The translations under genes were made by a program, and so were the position numbers. Shown in pieces: positions 27,212 through 33,722 of a stretch of DNA of 33,722 bases. Numbering within the stretch: position 1 is the first letter of the stretch; each line of letters begins with the position of its first letter. The notes under the pieces are model-generated. The model searched no databases, was not told where the DNA came from, and was given only the letters and a program-made list of their open reading frames with translations. Origin of the DNA: Liquorilactobacillus vini DSM 20605 (GTDB taxonomy: Bacteria > Bacillota > Bacilli > Lactobacillales > Lactobacillaceae); NCBI RefSeq assembly GCF_000255495.1, contig NZ_AHYZ01000194.1, forward strand, positions 1 to 33,722. Direction: 5' to 3'.

Positions 27212-28546
27212 TTGTCAAAAGCAATTGATACTTCATTACTAACAAAATTTCAAACAGATCTTGAAAAGCGACCTGAACACCAAGTGATTGAACGGACTGT
27301 AACTAAAAACGGAATTTTTGCCAGTGCTACTGATTTCCAAAGTCAAACAGCAATGACACCTGTTTTTTCGATCGATCTTGATACCGGGGATGTTGCTAAC
27401 CAGAAACAGTCCGGCCGCTGTTGGATGTTTGCAGCTTTAAACACCATGCGGCATGAAATTAAAAACAAGTTCAAAGTTCCGAAGGATTTTGAATTGTCGC
27501 AGAATTATACCTACTTCTGGGATAAATTAGAAAAAGCTAATTATTTCTATGAAAATGTTTTAAAAACTGCACACTTACCGCTCACGGATCGCAAAGTTGC
27601 TTGGTTAATGGGTACTCCACAGCAAGATGGTGGACAATGGGACATGATTGTGGCAATCATTCAAAAATATGGTGTCGTTCCACAATCTGTCATGCCTGAA
27701 ACCTACAATTCTTCAAAATCAAGTGAGTTCAATCGAACATATAACCTAAAACTACGCAAAGACGCCATTACACTACGAGATTTAGTTGCCAAAAAAGCTA
27801 GCGAAGCGGAAATTGCTAAGCAAAAAGCTTCCATGCTCAGCGATAATTATCGGATGTTGGCTTATAGCTTCGGTGAGCCGCCAACAACGTTTGATTTTGA
27901 ATATCGTGACGCTGATCAGCAGTATCATATCAAACGAAATTTAACTCCACAAAAGTTCTTTAAAGAATACGTTGGCTGGAATCTTGATGATTACGTTTCA
28001 ATCATTAATGGCCCAACTGCTGATAAACCATACAATCAAATGTATACCGTTGAAATGTTGGGAAATGTTGTTGACGGTCGCCAGGTTCGGCATTTAAATG
28101 TCGATATGGATACTTTCCGTTCAGTAGCTTTAAAACAACTTCAAGCTGGTGAAAGTGTTTGGTTTGGCTGCGATGTTGGTCAGGAATCCGAGCGTCAAAA
28201 GGGCATTATGGATACTAAACTTTACCGTAAAAATGAGCTTTTTGACATAAATTTTGATTTGACAAAAGCACAACGTTTAGATTATGGCGAAAGTTTAATG
28301 ACACATGCTATGGTTTTAACAGGAGTTGATGTTGTTGACGGCCAACCAACCAAATGGAAAGTTGAAAATTCTTGGGGTAAAAAAGTTGGCAATGATGGAT
28401 TTTTCGTAATGAGCAACGATTGGATGAATGAATACTGCTATCAAGTTGTAGTTAACAAACAGTACTTAGCAACTGAATTGCAACAAGTTTTAGCTGAAGA
28501 GCCGAAGGTTTTAGCTCCTTGGGATCCAATGGGAGCATTAGCCTAA
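27212..28546 (+). CDS. pepC: Aminopeptidase C (bleomycin hydrolase family, C1B)
   Basis: A 444-residue cytoplasmic papain-fold aminopeptidase that forms a hexamer and trims peptides. The catalytic set is clear: oxyanion Gln and nucleophile in QKQSGRCWMF, His in SLMTHAMVLTGV and Asn in VENSWGKK. The length and the C-terminal WDPMGALA, which reaches into the active site and limits the enzyme to aminopeptidase action, are typical of PepC. The start is TTG at 27212, 8 bases after AAAGGAGC. Confidence 0.96.
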   Translation: MSKAIDTSLLTKFQTDLEKRPEHQVIERTVTKNGIFASATDFQSQTAMTPVFSIDLDTGDVANQKQSGRCWMFAALNTMRHEIKNKFKVPKDFELSQNYTYFWDKLEKANYFYENVLKTAHLPLTDRKVAWLMGTPQQDGGQWDMIVAIIQKYGVVPQSVMPETYNSSKSSEFNRTYNLKLRKDAITLRDLVAKKASEAEIAKQKASMLSDNYRMLAYSFGEPPTTFDFEYRDADQQYHIKRNLTPQKFFKEYVGWNLDDYVSIINGPTADKPYNQMYTVEMLGNVVDGRQVRHLNVDMDTFRSVALKQLQAGESVWFGCDVGQESERQKGIMDTKLYRKNELFDINFDLTKAQRLDYGESLMTHAMVLTGVDVVDGQPTKWKVENSWGKKVGNDGFFVMSNDWMNEYCYQVVVNKQYLATELQQVLAEEPKVLAPWDPMGALA

Positions 28547-28593
28547 TTTCCTTTAAAATAAATAACTTTCAAAAAAAATAGCCCTGGGATTAA

Positions 28594-29041
28594 TGAAGTG
28601 CCCCACAATTATTAGCCGAGAAATCTAATGATGTGGGGCTTTTTTTTATGACTAAATACAGTAGCAAATTTAAAACTAAAGTGGTTAAGTGATATCTAAA
28701 AAACGATATTGGTTATCGAAAACTTTGCGCAATGTTTAAAATTCCAAGTATGTATCTTGTTAGAAATTGAGCTTACTGGGCGAAAATCCCGGGGTTTGCC
28801 TCCCTCAAAGTCCCTTCATGAAAGTAAAAACGGAGATGGTCACTTTGTTAGGGTTGCGGTATGATTTCAAAGAATTGTTAACTCGGCTTAGGTTACCACG
28901 GGCGACCGGCTTAAACGCGAGAAAAAACTTGACAAGTGTTCCAAAAACAAAAATGACTTGACGCCCTGTAAAATACCGGTATCAAGCCATGCAGCTTAAT
29001 TCAAAATAAAACAACGTATCTAACTTTTCTATGACACTTCA
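28594..29041 (+). mobile_element. Decayed, internally deleted IS3-family element
   Basis: A 448-base element with imperfect terminal inverted repeats starting TGAAGTG and ending CACTTCA (about 15 of 22 bases match), flanked by a direct TTAA (28590-28593 and 29042-29045). The plus strand reads MTKYSSKFKTKVVK, then a stop, YLKNDIGYRKLCAMFKIPS and further stops (28648 onward), which looks like an IS3-type OrfA helix-turn-helix. A later stretch, RYDFKELLTRLRLPRAT (about 28859-28909), resembles the start of OrfB. Most of the transposase is gone, so it is dead. It lies between pepC and gpmA, and covers the only large gene-free gap in the window. Confidence 0.7.
28600..28647 (+). terminator. Terminator hairpin at the IS left end, also downstream of pepC
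   Basis: GCCCCACA/TGTGGGGC (8 bp) enclosing ATTAG/CTAAT (5 bp), followed by eight T immediately before the OrfA ATG at 28648. It would block read-through from pepC into the transposase, and probably now serves as the pepC terminator. Confidence 0.8.
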
Positions 29042-29061
29042 TTAATTTCAGCGCTGTTTTT

Positions 29062-29742
29062 TCAGCTACTTAATTCAAGTTTATGCCTTATCTGCAACCG
29101 ATTATCCAAATCATAAATAATTGGAACTGCATTTTCGACTTCGACTCCATCGATTGATCGATCATCAATGTTCTCTAAATATTTGATTAGCGCTCTTAAG
29201 GTGCTGCCATGCGCAACTATCAACTGATTCTTACCATGTAATAGTTCAGGTGCAATTCGATCCTGCCAATACGGAATAATCCTTTTGGAAGCCATTTTTA
29301 AACTCTCTGCTCGTGGTAAAATCGTTTCTGGCCAATTCTGATAACGTCGCTGGTGATTATCAGGTTGACTCAATAATGGTGGCACCGTACTATAACTGCG
29401 TCGCCAAAGCGCAACTTGTTTTTTTCCATAAATTTCACGAGTTTTGTCTTTGTTTAAGCCACGTAAAGCACCATAATGCCGCTCATTAAGGCGCCAGGTT
29501 TTTTTGATTGGAATCCAATTTTGATCTATTTGATCAAGAATAATGTAAGAAGTTTCAATTGCTCGTGAAAGCATTGAAGTGTGCAACTGGAAAAATTTGA
29601 TTTGAGTTGATGCTAATAGCTTTCCTGCTTTGACTGCTTCTTTTCGGCCTTGAGCTGTTAAAGGTGAATCTGTCCAACCGGTATATTCATTTAGCTGATT
29701 CGCCAAACTTTGTCCATGACGTATGATTACTAACTTTACCAT
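29062..29742 (-). CDS. gpmA: 2,3-bisphosphoglycerate-dependent phosphoglycerate mutase
   Basis: A 226-residue histidine phosphatase-fold enzyme that interconverts 3- and 2-phosphoglycerate. It has the catalytic [21 protein letters not shown], the [17 protein letters not shown] segment with the catalytic Glu, a [16 protein letters not shown] region and the second His in [17 protein letters not shown]. The usual RHGxSxWN is SLAN here, and HGNSLRAL is HGSTLRAL, so it is a slightly divergent form and may be a secondary paralogue. The ATG follows GGGAGCGG. Confidence 0.87.
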   Translation of the reverse strand: MVKLVIIRHGQSLANQLNEYTGWTDSPLTAQGRKEAVKAGKLLASTQIKFFQLHTSMLSRAIETSYIILDQIDQNWIPIKKTWRLNERHYGALRGLNKDKTREIYGKKQVALWRRSYSTVPPLLSQPDNHQRRYQNWPETILPRAESLKMASKRIIPYWQDRIAPELLHGKNQLIVAHGSTLRALIKYLENIDDRSIDGVEVENAVPIIYDLDNRLQIRHKLELSS

Positions 29743-29817
29743 CTAACCGCTCCCTGTATTATATGCTTCTTTTATCATAACAAAAATTATTGTGAAAGAG
29801 AAGACAAGCTATTCGAT

Positions 29818-29849
29818 TAAAAAAAGAATGCAATTTAAAAATTACATTC
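29818..29849 (-). terminator. Terminator after the NlpC/P60 gene
   Basis: Nine-bp stem GAATGTAAT/ATTGCATTC with one wobble pair, 6-base loop (29826-29849), followed on the minus strand by seven T. Confidence 0.75.
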
Positions 29850-29888
29850 CTTTAAATCATACTTATTCACTTTATAACGTCAGCTTTC

Positions 29889-31061
29889 TTAATTCAAACG
29901 ACCAGCAAAACTTGGCGGAAAACCAGAAACTGATCCAACACTGACAAACGCCCCCGTGTGCGGAGCATGAACAAATTGTCCACCACCAATATAAATAGCG
30001 ACATGATATACCCCACCGCTATTCTGCCAAAACAATAAATCACCAGGCTGTGCAGCTGAAACACTTTCACGAGTGGTCATTGCAGCTTGTGAAGCGGCAT
30101 TATGAGGCAAACTAACACCAAACTTACTATAAACATACTGTGTCAACCCTGAACAATCCATTCCTGACAAACTGGCCCCACCATAAACATATGGAATATG
30201 CATCTTGGTCAAAGAAATAGCTGCTGAAACAACTGAACTAGTATCTACGCTTGCTGACTTGGCTGTACTTGAAGACGAACTTGAAGCTGTTGACGTTGTC
30301 TTATTTGCCAGCTGCACCTGACTTGTTGAACTATTATTATTACTATTACTGGTGTCAACAATCGTTGTACTAGAAGTAGCTTTATTGGCTTGGTTAACTG
30401 CTTGATCTGCTTTTGCCAAAGCCTTAACAACTGTACCTTGATCCTTTGCCGTCTTGACTGTTTTAGCTGCTTGCTGAGCTTTTTCTAAAGCTTTTTGAGC
30501 AGTTTGCTTAGCAGCTGCATCTTCCTTAGCCTTTTTAACTTTTAATTCAACCTTTTGGACTGCCAAATTGGCCATTTGCTCATTCAATTGGTTATTGAGC
30601 TGCTTTTGCTTGTCGGCCGCTGAATCAACATTTGCCTTATCAGCAACTACTTTTAACTTATCATTTTTTTGCTCGGCTAAAGTTTGGTTATTGGCTTTGA
30701 CCATGGTAACAACTGCTGCAATGCGATCAATTACATCACTAAAGTTTTTAGAATCTGTAATAAACTGAATTATCGATCCTGCATCGTTTTCCTGTGCCGA
30801 ACGTGCTTGCTGAGCCAAATGCTTTTTACGGGCATTAATATTGACAGTTAACGAATGGATCTCTTCTTCATCTTTAGTTTGCTGCGATTGAAGTTTTGAA
30901 ATGCTTTTTTGAGCTTGATCAATTGAACTCTGAGTTGCCTCGATTTTTTGATTCACAGCTGTAATTTCATCATCCGTTGATGACGCTGCAGCTTTAGTTG
31001 TCATTCCAATTCCTGTTAGTAGGAATGCTGCTGTTAAAACCATTCGTGATACTTTTTTCAC
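29889..31061 (-). CDS. Secreted NlpC/P60 peptidoglycan endopeptidase with N-terminal coiled coil
   Basis: About 390 residues. A signal peptide (MKKVSRMVLTAAFLLTGIGM, cleavage likely near TKAAAS) leads to a long coiled coil (about residues 35-210) of the CwlO/SagA type, a Ser/Thr/Asn-rich linker, and a C-terminal NlpC/P60 domain with catalytic Cys in MDCSGLTQYVYSKFG and His in GGVYHVAIYIGGGQF and HAPHTG. It is predicted to cut stem-peptide bonds (D-Glu-diaminoacid type) during wall growth or cell separation. The GTG at 31061, with GAGGTG 7 bases upstream, is the preferred start. A WalR-type box lies upstream, fitting control by WalKR. Confidence 0.92.
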   Translation of the reverse strand: MKKVSRMVLTAAFLLTGIGMTTKAAASSTDDEITAVNQKIEATQSSIDQAQKSISKLQSQQTKDEEEIHSLTVNINARKKHLAQQARSAQENDAGSIIQFITDSKNFSDVIDRIAAVVTMVKANNQTLAEQKNDKLKVVADKANVDSAADKQKQLNNQLNEQMANLAVQKVELKVKKAKEDAAAKQTAQKALEKAQQAAKTVKTAKDQGTVVKALAKADQAVNQANKATSSTTIVDTSNSNNNSSTSQVQLANKTTSTASSSSSSTAKSASVDTSSVVSAAISLTKMHIPYVYGGASLSGMDCSGLTQYVYSKFGVSLPHNAASQAAMTTRESVSAAQPGDLLFWQNSGGVYHVAIYIGGGQFVHAPHTGAFVSVGSVSGFPPSFAGRLN

Positions 31062-31157
31062 CAAACTACACCTCGTGTCTATTTCAATTAAATATGTATT
31101 AAAACTTGATTTGCTTAACCACAACTTTAATATTAGCATTTTAAAGTCCCAATAACG

Positions 31158-31174
31158 TTTACATTATTTTTACA
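31158..31174 (-). promoter_or_regulatory. WalR (YycF) binding box
   Basis: Minus strand TGTAAA, 5 bases (AATAA), TGTAAA: an exact fit to the WalR consensus TGTWAH-N5-TGTWAH. It lies about 97 bases upstream of the NlpC/P60 start, 14 bases before a TAAAAT -10 candidate. WalKR controls autolysins of this family in other Firmicutes. Confidence 0.65.
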
Positions 31175-31232
31175 AATATAGCATTTTATTAGCAGCAATC
31201 GGTCGCTATGTTTCATTAATATTTCAAATATT

Positions 31233-31273
31233 ACAAAAATAGCCCAACCCGATTTTCCAACCGGGTTGGGCTA
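31233..31273 (-). terminator. Terminator after the AEC permease
   Basis: Perfect 12-bp stem TAGCCCAACCCG/CGGGTTGGGCTA with a 10-base loop, followed on the minus strand by TTTTTG. Confidence 0.8.
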
Positions 31274-31303
31274 CGAAAAACTAATCTTAAAAAATTAATG
31301 TCT

Positions 31304-32251
31304 TTAATTAATTGTCTGGGTCAAAACCATTAAAATTGGAACCATTACGAGAGATAAAATCGTCGTTTCAGTGACCATGATTGCAGCATAATCTGCATCT
31401 GCACCATATAGACTAGCAACTACTGGTGCATTAGTCATCACTGGCATTGCTGATTGCAAAATAAACACTTGTTTCATTAAAGTCGGCATCGAGGCCGGGA
31501 TTACTAATAAAGTCATTAATAACGGTGCAAATAAAAATCTTCCTGATAAAACAAGCAAATTATCCTTACCAAAAGCTAGCTTTGATAAACCAGCATGCGA
31601 AATTGAATAGCCAATAAAGATCATTGATAACGGAATTGTCAAATCACCAATATATTGTAAATCACTGTCAATAAAACTTGGCAACTGAATCTTCAACAAA
31701 ACTAAAATCACCCCTAAAATGAATCCCAGCAAGGGGGGAGAAAAAATTTTCCCCAGCGTCTTCTTCCAACTAAAGCTTGCGTCTGCCGTACCATCCCGCT
31801 GGATCAAGTATGTTCCAATCGTCCAAAAAATCGTAGTGTTAGCCATATAATAAACTAAAACATAAGGAACACTTGGACTGCCAAATAAAGCCTCATTAAT
31901 CGGCAATCCGACAAAAACCGTGTTTGAATTAAAAAACATTGACGAAAATAAACCAGCGTGTTCATTTTTAATATGAAACAGTTGAACGAAGGCAAATGCC
32001 AGCAGCATCAAAATCATCATTGAGATAACTGGATAACGTAAATCAGGAATCATTTTTAATAGTTGACCAGCACTAAATTTATGTGTAATCGTAATAATCA
32101 TGTAGCAAGGTAAAGCTACTTGGGTAACTAAACGGGCAATCAAGCGACCGGAATTTTCATCAAACCAATTTCTTTCAGTTAAAATATATCCGAGAACAAT
32201 CATCACTAAAATTACCAGCACTCCGGCAACACTATGTAGAAAAACTTCCAT
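31304..32251 (-). CDS. AEC-family transporter (auxin efflux carrier/malate permease-like)
   Basis: A 315-residue membrane protein with about 10 membrane segments in two five-helix repeats, starting FLHSVAGVLVILVMIVLGYIL. Family features include the GRLIARLVTQVALPCYMI first crossover region, FFNSNTVFVGLPINEALFG and the second-repeat QSAMPVMTNAPVVASLYG. Members in lactic acid bacteria export or import malate, malonate or related compounds, but substrate cannot be called here. It has its own extended -10 promoter and a downstream terminator. The ATG follows GAGGG. Confidence 0.88.
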   Translation of the reverse strand: MEVFLHSVAGVLVILVMIVLGYILTERNWFDENSGRLIARLVTQVALPCYMIITITHKFSAGQLLKMIPDLRYPVISMMILMLLAFAFVQLFHIKNEHAGLFSSMFFNSNTVFVGLPINEALFGSPSVPYVLVYYMANTTIFWTIGTYLIQRDGTADASFSWKKTLGKIFSPPLLGFILGVILVLLKIQLPSFIDSDLQYIGDLTIPLSMIFIGYSISHAGLSKLAFGKDNLLVLSGRFLFAPLLMTLLVIPASMPTLMKQVFILQSAMPVMTNAPVVASLYGADADYAAIMVTETTILSLVMVPILMVLTQTIN

Positions 32252-32295
32252 ATTTTTCCCTCTTTTGTAATCTGATTTTAATCAATGTATTTTTT

Positions 32296-32304
32296 AGTAT
32301 AACA
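32296..32304 (-). promoter_or_regulatory. Extended -10 promoter of the AEC permease
   Basis: Minus strand TGTTATACT (TGn plus TATACT), about 45 bases before the ATG; no clear -35. Confidence 0.5.
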
Positions 32305-32387
32305 TAATAATTTCCTTGCAGATTACAGGAGTAACTTTCATTTACAAAAAATTAATTTATTTTTAAATAATATTAGCAAATTAATTG

Positions 32388-32408
32388 TTATACTAATTAG
32401 TAGTATAA
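32388..32408 (+). promoter_or_regulatory. Inverted repeat over the -10 of the LCP gene (candidate operator)
   Basis: Arms TTATACTA and TAGTATAA are perfect inverted repeats around a 5-base centre (ATTAG). The right arm overlaps a consensus TATAAT -10 (32404-32409) about 32 bases before the ATG. It may be an operator for an unidentified regulator, or chance in A/T-rich DNA. Confidence 0.45.
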
Positions 32409-32440
32409 TTTGCTTATATTGTTTGTTAAGGAGCTTATCC

Positions 32441-33676
32441 ATGGATAAAAACGATAAAAAAAATTTTGATTTTGTAGAAACTCCCTTGCGACGAAGCCCA
32501 CATTATAATTCTCATCGCAAAATTTCGAACCATATGTTACGAAAAAAAATCTGTGGTGCACTATTAATCATTTTATTAATTTCTTTTTATAGTGTTGGTG
32601 CTTATGCTTATTACTTATTAAGTGAAACCAAAACAACGATCCATCAAACTTATCAAAAGACAAATGTCAAAAAGCTCAGAAATGTTTCCCAAGTCTTAAA
32701 GCAAAAAAAGCCGGTATCGATTTTATTACTTGGAACTGATACTGGGGCTTTAGGACGAACTGATAAAGGGCGAACCGATACAATCATCGTGGCAACTATT
32801 AATCCAACAACCAAAAAAGCAACTTTAACTAGTATCCCACGTGATACCCAAGTTAAAATTGCTGGTTCCAGCAGTTCATATGGAAAAATAAATTCAGCTT
32901 ATACCATTGGCGGCGTCAGCTCAACAATTAAAACTATCCAAAATACTTTACACATCCCAATCGATTTTTATTTGCTAATTAATATGGGTGGCTTAAGAAA
33001 GCTTGTTGACGATCTAAATGGCATCACCATTAAACCACTATTAACATTTAATTACAGTTACGCCCACGTTAAGAAAGGCAAGACTGTCACTTTAAATGGT
33101 AAGCAAGCTTTAGCCTATTCGCGAATGCGCTACTCTGATCCTGAAGGAGATTATGGTCGGCAAAAACGACAAAAACAAGTTATTAAAGCGATCGTTAATA
33201 AAGCCTTATCAACGGAAACAATTACTAATTATAAATCAATTTTAAAAACTCTTGAAAATAACATGCAGACGGATCTAACCTATAATGATATGATTACGCT
33301 TGAAACAAATTATAAAGATGCTGCCAGTTCAATCAAATCATACGTTTTACAAGGTGAAGATGCCACCATTAATGGATTATCATACCAAGTCGCAACGGCT
33401 AAAGAGAAAAGAAAAACCTCGAATCGAATTCGAGCATCTTTAAATCTAAATCCCTCGACCGATGATTTTGTGGGTGAAATAAATAGTTACTCTAATTATA
33501 AAAATTCCTATAATAGTCGCTCAAGTACTGGTAATTACTATGGAAATGGTACTTCGAGTAATGATCATTATGATAATTACGGAAAAAGTTCTGAAAGTTA
33601 CTCGCATTATAGTCAAACATTTTCCAGCGATACTTCATCAGCTTATAAATCTGATAACTATGGTTTTGGAAATTAG
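32441..33676 (+). CDS. LytR-CpsA-Psr (LCP) family cell-wall glycopolymer transferase
   Basis: A 411-residue type II membrane protein. A basic cytoplasmic N-terminus leads to one membrane segment (KICGALLIILLISFYSVGAY, about residues 38-57). The extracellular LCP domain follows with ILLLGTDTG, GRTDTIIVATI, LTSIPRDTQVKIAG, GKINSAYTIGG and AYSRMRYSDPEGDYGRQKRQ, which contain the conserved Asp/Arg residues that bind pyrophosphate of the lipid carrier. LCP enzymes attach teichoic acids or capsular polysaccharide to peptidoglycan. From about residue 345 the protein becomes a low-complexity Ser/Tyr/Asn/Gly tail, which is unusual. The ATG at 32441 follows AAGGAG. Confidence 0.92.
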   Translation: MDKNDKKNFDFVETPLRRSPHYNSHRKISNHMLRKKICGALLIILLISFYSVGAYAYYLLSETKTTIHQTYQKTNVKKLRNVSQVLKQKKPVSILLLGTDTGALGRTDKGRTDTIIVATINPTTKKATLTSIPRDTQVKIAGSSSSYGKINSAYTIGGVSSTIKTIQNTLHIPIDFYLLINMGGLRKLVDDLNGITIKPLLTFNYSYAHVKKGKTVTLNGKQALAYSRMRYSDPEGDYGRQKRQKQVIKAIVNKALSTETITNYKSILKTLENNMQTDLTYNDMITLETNYKDAASSIKSYVLQGEDATINGLSYQVATAKEKRKTSNRIRASLNLNPSTDDFVGEINSYSNYKNSYNSRSSTGNYYGNGTSSNDHYDNYGKSSESYSHYSQTFSSDTSSAYKSDNYGFGN

Positions 33677-33722
33677 CTTTTTAATTTTCTTAAATAAAAG
33701 CAACCGGAAAATCTTTGATTTT

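Noticed and set aside
28767..28961. A 64-codon open frame as an independent gene
   Set aside because: It lies inside the IS3 remnant and its recognisable part (RYDFKELLTRLRLPRAT) fits a transposase fragment; no ribosome binding site is seen.

Overview
The window is a low-GC, densely packed chromosomal segment from a Gram-positive bacterium of the Lactobacillales, most likely Lactobacillaceae in the broad sense. The evidence is the gene order (dnaX-ebfC-recR-yaaL, tmk-darA-holB-yabA-rsmI, radA-yacL-gltX-cysS-mrnC-rlmB-yacP-rpmG-secE-nusG-rplKA-rplJL), a class Ib nrdHEF cluster, a PepC cysteine aminopeptidase, an acyl-ACP thioesterase, MprF, and strong AGGAGG-type ribosome binding sites with many TTG/GTG starts. 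I cannot fix the genus from sequence alone.

Layout. 1-4.0 kb (minus): tmk-darA-holB-yabA-rsmI-thioesterase. 4.1-8.4 kb (minus): ybxB-tadA-ffs (SRP RNA)-dnaX-ebfC-recR-yaaL, closed by a terminator. 8.4-12.1 kb (plus): nrdH-nrdE-nrdF, reading away from ybxB; the shared intergenic region carries two NrdR-like boxes 31 bases apart. 12.2-14.8 kb (minus): mprF. 14.8-17.3 kb (minus): rplK-rplA and rplJ-rplL, with RNA sites that look like L1- and L10-dependent autoregulation. 17.3-26.3 kb (minus): dut-like, radA, yacL, gltX, cysS, mrnC, rlmB, yacP, rpmG, secE, nusG. 26.4-28.5 kb (plus): rpiA and pepC. 28.6-29.0 kb: a decayed, internally deleted IS3-type element that keeps both ends and a 4-bp target duplication. 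29.1-32.3 kb (minus): a phosphoglycerate mutase, a secreted NlpC/P60 hydrolase with a WalR-type box upstream, and an AEC-family permease. 32.4-33.7 kb (plus): a LytR-CpsA-Psr protein with an unusual Ser/Tyr/Asn-rich tail.

Functionally the window is housekeeping: DNA replication and clamp loading (dnaX, holB, yabA), recombination and repair (recR, radA), nucleotide supply (tmk, nrdHEF, dut-like), translation (gltX, cysS, ribosomal proteins, rRNA/tRNA modification), protein export (secE, SRP RNA) and cell envelope (mprF, NlpC/P60, LCP).

Two genes, tmk and ybxB, each carry a single-base loss in a short homopolymer. tmk is normally essential, so an assembly or sequencing error is the leading explanation. 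I found no CRISPR array, prophage, defence system, tRNA gene or convincing new multi-gene system. The most interesting signals are regulatory: duplicated L1-site mimics, an L10 leader followed by a terminator, NrdR boxes over a divergent promoter, and a WalR box.
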